DNA of 64,000 nucleotides from Desulfovibrio sp. Marseille-P6017 (lineage in GTDB: Bacteria > Bacillota_A > Clostridia > Peptostreptococcales > Peptostreptococcaceae). The stretch spans positions 314,487 to 378,486 of the forward strand of contig UWOR01000002.1 of NCBI GenBank assembly GCA_900604495.1. Direction: 5' to 3'. A program made the position numbers and the translations under genes. Below the pieces are notes generated by a model. It made no database searches, was not told where the DNA came from, and saw nothing but the letters and a program-made list of their open reading frames with translations. Every line of letters starts with the position of its first letter. Positions within the stretch are counted from its first letter, which is position 1. Below are positions 55,502 to 63,889 of this stretch, piece after piece.

Positions 55502-56701
55502 ATGTTATCATATCATTTCTTACTAGACCTATCTTTAATTTTATTAAGTACAAAGGTATTAGGTTTAGTGACTAGACGATTTAAAATGCCTCAAGTTGTT
55601 GGTGCATTATTAGCTGGACTAGTATTAGGGCCTGCTATGTTAAATATACTTAAAGAAACTGATTTTATATTACAGCTATCTGAACTTGGAGTTATAGTTT
55701 TAATGTTTTGTGCAGGATTAGAATCTGACTTAGAAGATTTAAAAAAAACTGGTAAAACTTCTTTTATTATAGCTGTTTTAGGAGTTTTAGTGCCTTTAAT
55801 TGGAGGATTCTTAGTAGGCCATTTTTATGGGTATATAAGTGGTGATACTGGGAATACATTTTTAAAAAATATATTTATAGGAATAGTTTTAACTGCAACT
55901 TCAGTTAGTATAACAGTTGAAACATTAAAAGAAATGGGAAAATTAAATACATCTGTAGGTACAGCGATATTAGGAGCTGCAATTATAGATGATATACTTG
56001 GAATAGTAGGTTTGACATTAGTAACAAGTCTTTCAGACACATCAGTTAATGTCAGTAGTGTATTGTTAAAAATAGTTGGATTTTTTATATTTGCAATCAT
56101 AGTAGGAATAATTTTTTATAATATATTTAAAAGGTGGTCTGAACGTGAAGATAGAGATAGAAGAAGGTTTATAATAGCTGCATTTGTATTTTGTTTGGTA
56201 TTTGCATATATATCAGAAGAGATATTTAATGTAGCTGGTATAACTGGTGCATTTATAGCAGGGCTAACATTATCTAATATAAATAAAAAAGAGTATATAG
56301 AAGCTAGGCTAGGTGTAGTATCCTACACTTTATTATCACCAGTATTTTTTGCAAGTATAGGATTAAAGATAGTTTTACCTAAAATGGATATAAACATGAT
56401 TATATTTGCAACATTATTAACTATAGTGGCAATACTAAGTAAAATAATTGGTTGTGGATTAGGAGCAAAACTTTGTAAATATTCTAAAAAAGAATCATTT
56501 CAAATTGGTATAGGGATGGTATCAAGAGGAGAAGTTGCACTTATAGTAGCTAGTAAGGGGGCAGCATTAGGTCTTATATCATCAACAATGCTGGGGCCAA
56601 TAGTAATTGTAGCTGTAATAACTACTATTATATCTCCAATACTATTAAAATTAGCATTTAGAAGTAAAAAAGAATCTTTACAAGTTGATTTAGTAAAATA
56701 G
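55502..56701 (+). CDS. CPA2-type cation:proton antiporter (NapA/Kef-like)
   Basis: A 399-aa membrane protein of about 12 helices exchanging Na+ or K+ for protons. Family segments are RRFKMPQVVGALLAGLVLGP near the N-terminus, the paired acidic IIDDILGIVGLT in the middle helix (ion site), and FFASIGLKI and MVSRGEVALIVAS toward the C-terminus. There is no TrkA-N/C regulatory domain, so it is the short form. GGGGGG lies before the ATG. It is a lone gene ending in a long shared terminator. Ion preference cannot be read. Confidence 0.92.
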   Translation: MLSYHFLLDLSLILLSTKVLGLVTRRFKMPQVVGALLAGLVLGPAMLNILKETDFILQLSELGVIVLMFCAGLESDLEDLKKTGKTSFIIAVLGVLVPLIGGFLVGHFYGYISGDTGNTFLKNIFIGIVLTATSVSITVETLKEMGKLNTSVGTAILGAAIIDDILGIVGLTLVTSLSDTSVNVSSVLLKIVGFFIFAIIVGIIFYNIFKRWSEREDRDRRRFIIAAFVFCLVFAYISEEIFNVAGITGAFIAGLTLSNINKKEYIEARLGVVSYTLLSPVFFASIGLKIVLPKMDINMIIFATLLTIVAILSKIIGCGLGAKLCKYSKKESFQIGIGMVSRGEVALIVASKGAALGLISSTMLGPIVIVAVITTIISPILLKLAFRSKKESLQVDLVK

Positions 56702-56702
56702 T

Positions 56703-56753
56703 ATATAAATTATAAAAGGATGGTCTTTTAAACCATCCTTTTATAATTTATAT
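56703..56753. terminator. 22-bp bidirectional terminator
   Basis: Bases 56703-56724 pair perfectly with 56732-56753 around a 7-base loop (core AAAAGGATGGT/ACCATCCTTTT). The right arm overlaps the stop of the cyclophilin gene. Confidence 0.87.
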
Positions 56754-57374
56754 TTTTATGGGTGAATCGTAGTTAATATCTTTAGTATCAACTTTTATAG
56801 ACTCAATAATAACATCTTTAACTGGTCTATCATTAGCACCTGTTTCAACATTTTCAATTTCATGAACAATGTCCATACCATTTATAACCTTACCAAAAGA
56901 AGCATATTGACCATCTAAATGTGGAGCATCTTTAGTTACTATAAAGAATTGACTTCCACCACTGTTTTTGCTTTGACTTCTTGCCATAGATATTACACCC
57001 TCAGTATGACTTAAGTTATTTGTGAATTTATTACTTGTAAATTCACCTTTTATTTTATAACCAGGTCCACCCATACCACTTCCCTCAGGGTCTCCACCTT
57101 GAATCATAAAGTCTTTTATAATTCTGTGGAAAGTAAGCCCATCATAAAATCCATTATTTGATAATTCTATAAAATTATTTACGGTATTTGGAGCTATATG
57201 TGGATATAATTCAACTTCAACAGTACCAAAATCTTTGAATGTTATAGTTGCTATAGGTAATTCTTTAGGTGGAGTTCTCACTTCATCAACTACAGTATTT
57301 GATGAACAACCAACTAAAGAAAGTACTGATGCTATAATACTTGCAATAAATCCTTTTTTCTTTTTTGTTGTCAT
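56748..57374 (-). CDS. Cyclophilin-type peptidyl-prolyl isomerase lipoprotein
   Basis: A 208-aa surface lipoprotein that helps fold exported proteins. The signal is basic then hydrophobic and ends in a lipobox (SLVGC). The cyclophilin domain is complete: TFHRIIKDFMIQGGDPEGSGMGGPGY (catalytic Arg, Phe, Gln), SMARSQSKNSGGSQFFI and DGQYASFGKVINGMDIV. I start at ATG 57374 since GGATGG lies before it; an upstream in-frame start adds 20 residues ahead of the signal peptide. It converges on the antiporter gene. Confidence 0.94.
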   Translation of the reverse strand: MTTKKKKGFIASIIASVLSLVGCSSNTVVDEVRTPPKELPIATITFKDFGTVEVELYPHIAPNTVNNFIELSNNGFYDGLTFHRIIKDFMIQGGDPEGSGMGGPGYKIKGEFTSNKFTNNLSHTEGVISMARSQSKNSGGSQFFIVTKDAPHLDGQYASFGKVINGMDIVHEIENVETGANDRPVKDVIIESIKVDTKDINYDSPIKI

Positions 57375-57569
57375 ATATGTACCATCCTTAATTTTAATAT
57401 TATTTATTATATCATAAAGAAATTGACTACTCAAAATAAACTAGACGAAAAGCAAGATAAAATAATACTAATTTATTTCTACTTGAATATAGAATTAACA
57501 AGTATTTACATATATATAACAATCTTTTTTACAAATAATATAAATATATTTACTTAAAGGAGGAACCTT

Positions 57570-57746
57570 ATGGATAAGAAAAATAAGTGTGAATGTAACA
57601 ATCAATGGGCAGGTGCAAATGCATCTTTAACAAGTAAGGCAGAAATAAAACAAAAAGATGAAAATAATAATCAATGGACATCCACTTTAAAGAAAAGTCC
57701 AGATGTATATGGTGAAAATTGTCATCCAGAGAAACATAACAAATAG
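57570..57746 (+). CDS. 58-aa Cys/His/Trp-containing small protein
   Basis: A short gene behind a strong AAAGGAGGA site. The product is hydrophilic, without a membrane helix, and has two NQW-centred segments (CNNQWAGANASL and NNNQWTSTLKK) and three Cys (CEC near the N-terminus, one in ENCHPEKH). The pairing of CEC with CHPEKH suggests a metal or redox site, but that is inference. I do not recognise the family. No terminator hairpin separates it from the T-box region, which starts about 125 bases on. Confidence 0.72.
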   Translation: MDKKNKCECNNQWAGANASLTSKAEIKQKDENNNQWTSTLKKSPDVYGENCHPEKHNK

Positions 57747-57819
57747 GTATACATATAATATAAGAGTAGTAGTTTTTAAAAAATATAATTAAAAAAATAT
57801 TTAGAAAATTAAAAAATGA

Positions 57820-57848
57820 TTGACAAAGATATAGTATGCATATATTAT
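57820..57848 (+). promoter_or_regulatory. Promoter for the nhaC T-box transcript
   Basis: TTGACA (57820-57825), 17-base spacer, TATTAT (57843-57848), about 25 bases before the T-box. Confidence 0.72.
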
Positions 57849-57869
57849 ATAAATATAAAATTAATTAAA

Positions 57870-58146
57870 CGCAGAGAAAAGGAAAGTAACTTTAAAAATA
57901 CTTATACAGAGAGTTCCTGTTGGTGAGAAGGAGCAAAGGATATTAAAGCGAAAATGGCCTTGGAGTGGTGTACCGAGATCGTAAAGATTTAGGCTACAAC
58001 GGGTTCACCCGTTACAGTGATAAAGTATAACCAAAATGTTGGTGTACTTGATGAGGTTTGTATCGTGAGATACAAATAAATTAGGATGGTAACACGAAGA
58101 TAATACTCTCGTTCCTAAGACGTAGTCTTAGGGATGAGAGTTTTTT
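57870..58146 (+). promoter_or_regulatory. T-box riboswitch, probably tyrosine type
   Basis: Stem I has AGAGAGTTCCTGTTGGTGAGA and the later GGCCTTGGAGTGGTG; the likely specifier is TAC (Tyr) at 57971-57973, again followed by CGA as in the asnA leader. The T-box bulge is TTAGGATGGTAACACG (58081-58096, a variant of the usual GGTGG form), with TGGT at 58087-58090 for the tRNA end. The terminator pairs 58105-58121 with 58125-58141, then six T. It would raise NhaC expression when tRNA-Tyr is uncharged, pointing to tyrosine transport. Confidence 0.88.
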
Positions 58147-58249
58147 ATTGCTTATATAGCTAACGCGCGGGCTAAGTATTTATAAGTAAAAAGTGGTTAT
58201 ACATTAAAGTACTGACATTATAATTAAAATAAAAAAGGAGAGATATGAA

Positions 58250-59563
58250 ATGAAAAATGAAATAAAAAAAGGTAATCCATTTGCCTTATTACCATTAGCT
58301 GTGTTTTTGATCCTATTTTTAGGAAGTGGAATTATAAGTGGGGATTTTTATAAACTACCAGCTTTAGTAGCATTTATAATAGCAGCAGGTGTAGCATTAT
58401 TATTTAACAGAAAAGCAACCTTAGAGGAAAAATTAAATGTATTTTGTAAGGGAGCAGGAGATTCTAATATTATTACAATGGTTATAATATTTTTACTTGC
58501 AGGAGCATTTTCAGGAGTTGCTAAAGCAACTGGAGGTGTAGATGCAACAGTTAATTTAAGTTTATCAATACTACCATCAAATTTAATAGTTACAGGTCTA
58601 TTTGTAATAGGATGCTTTATATCAGTTTCAATGGGAACATCAGTAGGTACAATAGCAGCATTAGCACCAATTGGTTTAGGTATAGCGGAAAAAACATCTA
58701 TACCAGTAGCATTAGTAATAGGAGCAGTTGTAGGTGGAGCTATGTTTGGTGATAATTTATCTATAATATCAGACACAACTATAGCTGCAGTTAGAACTCA
58801 AGGATGTGAATTAAAAGATAAGTTTAAAGTGAACTTTTTTATAGTTTTACCAGCGGCTATAATAACAGCAATATTATTAACGATTGTAACATCAGGATAT
58901 AATATAAATTTAGGTCAAAACTATGAGTATGAAATAATAAAAGTTGTTCCTTACTTATTGGTATTAATAGGTGCTTTATGTGGAGTAAATGTATTTGTAT
59001 TACTAGGTAGTGGAGTTTTATTTGCAGGTGTTGTAGGATTAGCGACAAGTACTTTTGATATATATGGTCTTATAGAAGCAGCTTCAACTGGAATAAGTGG
59101 AATGTATGAATTATGTTTACTATCAATAATAATTGGTGGTGTAGTTGAAGTTATAAAATATAATGGTGGAATAGATTATGTACTTTACTTTATAACAAGT
59201 AAAATAAATAGTAAAAAAGGTGCTGAATTTGGTATAGCAGCTTTAGTTAGTGTTATAGATTTATGTACAGCAAATAATACAATAGCTATAGTTGCAGCAG
59301 GACCATTAGCTAAAAATATATCAGAAGAATATGGAATTGATAAAAGAAAATCAGCTAGTATATTAGATATATTCTCATCTTGTTGGCAAGGGATAATACC
59401 ATATGGAGCACAATTATTAACAGCTGCAGGTGTAGCGGGAATATCTCCAGTAGAGATAATACCATATCTTTACTATCCAGGATTAATGTTTATATGTGGA
59501 ATACTGTCAATTGCATTTTCAAAATCGGTATCTGAAAAGTTTAAAGCTAAAAACATAGCTTAA
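58250..59563 (+). CDS. NhaC-family transporter, T-box-controlled (putative tyrosine carrier)
   Basis: A 437-aa membrane protein with about eleven helices of the NhaC Na+/H+ antiporter superfamily. Family segments include GSGIISGDFY near the N-terminus, VSMGTSVGTIAALAPIG, GAMFGDNLSIISDTTIAAVRTQG and the CTANNTIAIVAAGPLAK segment. The Tyr-type T-box in front makes an amino-acid carrier more likely than a pure ion exchanger; NhaC-like genes with Tyr T-boxes have been proposed as tyrosine transporters. Substrate is inference. AAAAGGAG precedes the ATG. Confidence 0.9.
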   Translation: MKNEIKKGNPFALLPLAVFLILFLGSGIISGDFYKLPALVAFIIAAGVALLFNRKATLEEKLNVFCKGAGDSNIITMVIIFLLAGAFSGVAKATGGVDATVNLSLSILPSNLIVTGLFVIGCFISVSMGTSVGTIAALAPIGLGIAEKTSIPVALVIGAVVGGAMFGDNLSIISDTTIAAVRTQGCELKDKFKVNFFIVLPAAIITAILLTIVTSGYNINLGQNYEYEIIKVVPYLLVLIGALCGVNVFVLLGSGVLFAGVVGLATSTFDIYGLIEAASTGISGMYELCLLSIIIGGVVEVIKYNGGIDYVLYFITSKINSKKGAEFGIAALVSVIDLCTANNTIAIVAAGPLAKNISEEYGIDKRKSASILDIFSSCWQGIIPYGAQLLTAAGVAGISPVEIIPYLYYPGLMFICGILSIAFSKSVSEKFKAKNIA

Positions 59564-59670
59564 TAAATATTAAACTTAATATTACTAGGTAGATCAATTG
59601 TAGACGAATCATCTGTTAAACATTAATGAGTAAGTTGATGGTACGAGTGTATCTAGGTACTAAAAAATAA

Positions 59671-59706
59671 AAAAATAGCTATTGAATATAATCAATAGCT
59701 ATTTTT
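59671..59706 (+). terminator. Intrinsic terminator after nhaC
   Basis: AAAAATAGCTATTGA (59671-59685) pairs perfectly with TCAATAGCTATTTTT (59692-59706), then more T. The preceding 100 bases (59570-59665) are less AT-rich and unexplained. Confidence 0.87.
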
Positions 59707-59743
59707 GTTTTTAATAAAAATTTCTAAAAATTAAGAATATAAG

Positions 59744-59772
59744 TATACAATTTAAAAAATTATTGTTATAAT
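59744..59772 (+). promoter_or_regulatory. Promoter for sstT
   Basis: TATACA (59744-59749), 17-base spacer, TATAAT (59767-59772), 88 bases before the start codon. The -35 is a partial match. Confidence 0.5.
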
Positions 59773-59859
59773 GTAAGGAAAATTAAAAATATTCTAAAAA
59801 TAATTTTGATAGAATATGACATTAATATATTTATCAAAAGAGTAATTGGGGGGAAAACG

Positions 59860-61107
59860 ATGAAAGAAATGATTAACAAATGGAACAAAATAAGCTTAGT
59901 TAAAAGAATTTTAGTAGGATTAATTATTGGTATTATATTAGCTTTAGTAGTTCCAAATGCTGCTAGTCCAATCGTAATATTGGGATCATTATTTGTAGGA
60001 GCATTAAAATCAGTCGCACCAATACTGGTATTTTTCTTAGTAATGACAGCAATATCTCAGCATGATAGTGGTAAAAAAACGAATATGAAGTCGATAATAT
60101 GTCTTTATCTTTTAGGGACATTTTTAGCAGGACTTGTTGCAGTTGCAGCTAGTTTTTTATTCCCAATAACATTAACTTTAGGTGCAAGCGTAACAGACGT
60201 TACACCTCCGAGTGGAGTTGTTGAAGTATTAAAGAACTTATTACTTAATGTGGTTGATAATCCAGTTAAAGCTTTATTTAATGCAAATTATATAGGTATA
60301 TTAGCTTGGGCACTAATATTAGGATTTGCTCTTAAAAATGCTGAACAAAGTACGAAAATAATGATAAGTAATGTTTCAGATGCTTTATCACAAATTGTGA
60401 GATGGATAATAAACTTTGCACCATTTGGAATAATGGGACTAGTGTTTGATAGTATAGCTACACAAGGATTAGAGACATTATTAGGATATGGTAAATTAAT
60501 AATTTTATTAGTTGGTTCTATGGCATTTATAGCACTTGTAATAAATCCGTTAATAGTATTTATAGGGATACGTAAGAATCCATATCCATTGGTACTTAAA
60601 TGTTTAAAAGATAGTGGATTAACGGCATTCTTTACTCGTAGTTCTGCAGCAAATATACCTGTAAATATGGAATTATGCGAAGAGTTAGGATTAGATAAAG
60701 ATACCTATTCAGTATCCATTCCTTTAGGGGCTACAATTAATATGGGAGGAGCTGCAATAACTATATCAATACTAACTCTTGCCGCAGTACATACTTTAAA
60801 TATAGAAGTTGATATGGGAATGGCCTTAGTTCTTAGTTTATTATCTGCAGTAAGTGCTTGTGGAGCTTCAGGGGTTGCAGGTGGTTCATTATTATTAATT
60901 CCTCTTGCTTGTAGCTTATTTGGAATATCAAATGATATAGCAATGCAGGTAGTTGGTGTTGGGTTTATAGTTGGAGTTATACAAGATTCTTGCGAAACTG
61001 CACTTAATTCATCTACAGATGTTCTTTTTACAGCGGTAGCAGAACTTTCTAAAAAGCGCAAACAAGAATCTAGAAAAGAAGTTGAGTATGTAAAAGATTT
61101 TAGTTAA
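59860..61107 (+). CDS. sstT: Serine/threonine:Na+ symporter SstT
   Basis: Sodium-driven uptake of serine and threonine, DAACS family. The 415-aa protein has about eight helices plus re-entrant loops. SstT-like features are the N-terminal [39 protein letters not shown], the serine-rich [22 protein letters not shown] and the Na+ site [18 protein letters not shown] start at ATG 59860 because GGGGGG is just before it; an in-frame ATG at 59806 is without a ribosome site. Close in pattern to E. coli SstT. Confidence 0.95.
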   Translation: MKEMINKWNKISLVKRILVGLIIGIILALVVPNAASPIVILGSLFVGALKSVAPILVFFLVMTAISQHDSGKKTNMKSIICLYLLGTFLAGLVAVAASFLFPITLTLGASVTDVTPPSGVVEVLKNLLLNVVDNPVKALFNANYIGILAWALILGFALKNAEQSTKIMISNVSDALSQIVRWIINFAPFGIMGLVFDSIATQGLETLLGYGKLIILLVGSMAFIALVINPLIVFIGIRKNPYPLVLKCLKDSGLTAFFTRSSAANIPVNMELCEELGLDKDTYSVSIPLGATINMGGAAITISILTLAAVHTLNIEVDMGMALVLSLLSAVSACGASGVAGGSLLLIPLACSLFGISNDIAMQVVGVGFIVGVIQDSCETALNSSTDVLFTAVAELSKKRKQESRKEVEYVKDFS

Positions 61108-61128
61108 TATTTTTATTAAGAGTCTAGA

Positions 61129-61165
61129 GAATCTAATGTATTAGTCTAATGCATTAGATTCTTTT
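61129..61165 (+). terminator. Intrinsic terminator after sstT
   Basis: GAATCTAATG (61129-61138) pairs with CATTAGATTC (61152-61161), followed by T. Confidence 0.82.
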
Positions 61166-61230
61166 TATATATAATTAAATAGAGTAAAACTTGCTATAAT
61201 AATAAGTGAAATAATTTAAAGAGGTAAGAT

Positions 61231-62082
61231 ATGGAGAAGATAGGATTAATATTAGAAGGAGGCGGTATGAGAGGTATTTATACTGCCGGTGTTTTAGATT
61301 TTTTTATAGAAAAAGATATAGAGGTAGATATAGTTATCGGTGTTTCAGCAGGAAGTTGTCATGGTGCGTCTTATTTATCTAGACAGTTCAAGAGATCGTA
61401 CCATGCTACCTTAGATTATATAGAAGATAAAGAATATTTAAGTTTTAGAAATCTTATAAAAACGGGATCTATATTCGGCATGGATTTTATATTTAATAAG
61501 ATACCAAATGAATTAAACATATTTGATCATAAAACATTTAACAAATCAAAATCTAAATTTATAGTGGTAACAACTAACTGTGAAAGTGGTAAAGCTGAGT
61601 ATTTTGAACTAAAAGATATGAATAAAGAAATATTATATATGCAAGCATCATCATCAATACCTATGTTCGCAAATATTGTAGAAGTTGATGGATATAAATT
61701 AGTTGATGGAGGAATAGCAGATTCTATACCTATAGAATATTCATTAAGTCAAGGATATAAAAAGAATATAGTTATACTTACAAGAGATGAAACATACAAA
61801 AAAGATAAGTTAAAGTTTATACCTATAATAAAAAGTAGGTATAGAGAATATCCAAAGCTAGTAGATGCTATGGAAAATAGACATATTAATTATAATAAAA
61901 GTTTAGATTTAGTAAAAAAATTAGAGGATACAGGAGATGCTTTTGTTATTAGACCTAAAAAGCCAGTAAAAATTAGCCAACTAGAAAAGAATAGAGAAAA
62001 ATTAAATCAGCTATATGAAGATGGATATAATGATGCAAAAGAGGTTTACAATGATATTCTAAAGTTTATGAAAAAAGAATAA
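61231..62082 (+). CDS. Patatin family protein (RssA/YjjU-like)
   Basis: A 283-aa predicted lipid acyl hydrolase of the YjjU/YchK branch. The oxyanion loop is LEGGGMRGIYTAG, the nucleophile elbow is GVSAGS and the catalytic Asp is in LVDGGIADSIP. No signal peptide or membrane helix. The DUF6363-type C-terminus of this branch appears as FVIRPKKPVKISQLEKNREKLNQLYEDGYNDA. Substrate unknown. It has an AGAGGTA ribosome site. Unlike the 51-kb patatin, it has GGGMRG rather than GGGVKG and is a separate branch. Confidence 0.92.
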   Translation: MEKIGLILEGGGMRGIYTAGVLDFFIEKDIEVDIVIGVSAGSCHGASYLSRQFKRSYHATLDYIEDKEYLSFRNLIKTGSIFGMDFIFNKIPNELNIFDHKTFNKSKSKFIVVTTNCESGKAEYFELKDMNKEILYMQASSSIPMFANIVEVDGYKLVDGGIADSIPIEYSLSQGYKKNIVILTRDETYKKDKLKFIPIIKSRYREYPKLVDAMENRHINYNKSLDLVKKLEDTGDAFVIRPKKPVKISQLEKNREKLNQLYEDGYNDAKEVYNDILKFMKKE

Positions 62083-62234
62083 TTTTAAATAATACATAAA
62101 AGATTCAAGTTTATAATGGAAATTTTAGCTTTTTATAGCTTGTAATATTATTAATTTTTTATTATATTAAATTTTGAAGTTAAACTTATATCAAAAATAA
62201 TAAAAGTTAAATTAAAACTTTAGGAGGAAGACTT

Positions 62235-62942
62235 ATGGGATTAACAGCACATAATAATGCAAATAAAGGAGATATAGCAGAAACTATACTATTACCTGGA
62301 GATCCATTAAGAGCTAAATTTATAGCAGAGAATTTTTTAGAAGATGCAGTTGAATACAACACTGTTAGAGGAATGTATGGATACACTGGATACTATAAAG
62401 GGAAAAGAATATCTGTACAAGGAACAGGTATGGGTGGTCCATCAATGGGAATATACTCATATGAACTAATACATTTTTATGGAGTTAAGAATCTTATAAG
62501 AATAGGTTCAGCGGGAGCATTAAGTAAGGATTTAAAAATTCAAGACTTAGTTATAGGAATGGCTGCTAGTACAGATTCAAACTTTGGAGCTCAATACAAC
62601 TTACCTGGAACTTATGCTCCATCAGCAAGTTTTGATCTTGTAAAAAAAGCTTATGATATAGCTAAAGAAAAAGGTATAGATGCAAAAGTTGGGAATATTT
62701 TATCAAGTGATGTATTTTACAGTGATACTGGTATGGAGTCATTAAAAGTATGGAGTAAGATGAATATATTAGCTGTGGAAATGGAAGCTGCAGCTCTTTA
62801 TATGAATGCAGCTAGAGCTGGGGTTAATGCACTTTGTATGCTTACGATTTCAGATTTACCATTTGAAGGTGTTGCTACTACTGCAATGGAAAGACAAACA
62901 GCATTTACAAAAATGATGGAAGTTGCATTAGAATTAGCATAA
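62235..62942 (+). CDS. deoD: Purine-nucleoside phosphorylase DeoD
   Basis: Phosphorolysis of purine (deoxy)nucleosides for salvage; hexameric, high-molecular-mass type. The 235-aa protein has the N-terminal [31 protein letters not shown], the active-site [26 protein letters not shown], and [12 protein letters not shown] with the ISDLPFEG segment (catalytic Asp). Length and motifs match DeoD closely. GGAGGAAG precedes the ATG, and a strong terminator follows. Confidence 0.97.
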   Translation: MGLTAHNNANKGDIAETILLPGDPLRAKFIAENFLEDAVEYNTVRGMYGYTGYYKGKRISVQGTGMGGPSMGIYSYELIHFYGVKNLIRIGSAGALSKDLKIQDLVIGMAASTDSNFGAQYNLPGTYAPSASFDLVKKAYDIAKEKGIDAKVGNILSSDVFYSDTGMESLKVWSKMNILAVEMEAAALYMNAARAGVNALCMLTISDLPFEGVATTAMERQTAFTKMMEVALELA

Positions 62943-62947
62943 TAAAT

Positions 62948-62998
62948 AAAAAAGAACTGATAAAATGATGTTATAAATTATTTTATCAGTTCTTTTTT
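62948..62998 (+). terminator. Intrinsic terminator after deoD
   Basis: AAAAAAGAACTGATAAAAT (62948-62966) pairs perfectly with 62980-62998, then more T. Confidence 0.87.
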
Positions 62999-63080
62999 AT
63001 TTATTAAAATTTGAATTAGTTGCAAATTGACCAATATTTGATAATATAAAGTATATAAAAGTTATAATAAGGAGATATAT

Positions 63081-63740
63081 ATGCCTAAATATGCAAAATT
63101 ACAAAAAAATATAAATGGAAAAGAAAAATATGTAATAACTCCAATGATACCAGGTGGATACCTAACACCTCAAACACTTATAAAAATAGGTGAAGTAGCT
63201 AAAAAATATAATGCATTTGTAAGATTAACATCTGCACAAAAAATAGCAATTGGTAATATAAAAGAAGAAGACATAGATTCAATATGGGAAGAACTAGAAA
63301 TGGAACCTGCCATAAAAAATATATGCTCAGTAATAAATGTAGAAATGTGCTCGGCAAATTTTTGCAGAAGATCAAAGTATCCGATAATAGGATTAGGTAT
63401 AAAAGTGACAAAGAAATTTCATGGAATGGAATTACCAGGTAAAGTAAAAATTGCAGTAGCAGGATGTAAAAACGCATGTATAAATGCATATACAAAGGAT
63501 ATTGGAATTTTATCAAATGTTGAGGGAAAATTATTTATAGTTGTAGGTGGAAAGGGTGGTGTAAACCCAAGAAAATATGATATATTAGCTGAAAACCTAA
63601 ATGAAATTGAAGTAATAGATATTATTGATAAATTACTTTATTTATACAAAAGAAATGCTTTAGATAGCGAAAAGTTTACTATGTTTATAGAAAGAATTGG
63701 TATAAAAGATATAAAAGAGAATATATTATTAAAAATTTAA
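63081..63740 (+). CDS. Short nitrite/sulfite reductase-like protein
   Basis: A 219-aa protein, about one half of a siroheme nitrite/sulfite reductase repeat. It has the N-terminal ferredoxin-like half (MIPGGYLTPQTLIKIGEVA and the LTSAQKIAIGNI segment), then the cluster ligands C90-x4-C95 (VEMCSANFC) and C129-x3-C133 (AGCKNACINAYTKDIGI). The first pair is one residue shorter than the usual CX5C. Small proteins of this kind occur in Clostridia and methanogens with unclear reactions. The chain is complete, with AAGGAG before the ATG. The next sequence is interrupted by adapter DNA at 63810. Confidence 0.85.
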   Translation: MPKYAKLQKNINGKEKYVITPMIPGGYLTPQTLIKIGEVAKKYNAFVRLTSAQKIAIGNIKEEDIDSIWEELEMEPAIKNICSVINVEMCSANFCRRSKYPIIGLGIKVTKKFHGMELPGKVKIAVAGCKNACINAYTKDIGILSNVEGKLFIVVGGKGGVNPRKYDILAENLNEIEVIDIIDKLLYLYKRNALDSEKFTMFIERIGIKDIKENILLKI

Positions 63741-63809
63741 TAATATGATATTTAAGATAGACTATAAAATAACGGGAGACATTGCTATTGAATATAAAAA
63801 GTTTAAGTT

Positions 63810-63889
63810 CTGTCTCTTATACACATTCCGAGCCCACGAGACCAGAGAGGATCTCGTATGCCGTCTTCTGCTTGAAAAAAAAAAAAAAA
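63810..63889. other. Illumina Nextera i7 adapter plus poly-A (sequencing artefact)
   Basis: From 63810 the sequence reads CTGTCTCTTATACACAT, TCCGAGCCCACGAGAC, an 8-base index CAGAGAGG (63843-63850, matching the Nextera N708 index as I recall it), then the P7 end ATCTCGTATGCCGTCTTCTGC to 63874 and 15 A (63875-63889). One C is missing from the middle of the transposase end. This is library DNA read through by the sequencer, not genome. A minus-strand frame across it yields the SSRRRHTR type artefact peptide and should not be annotated. Confidence 0.98.
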
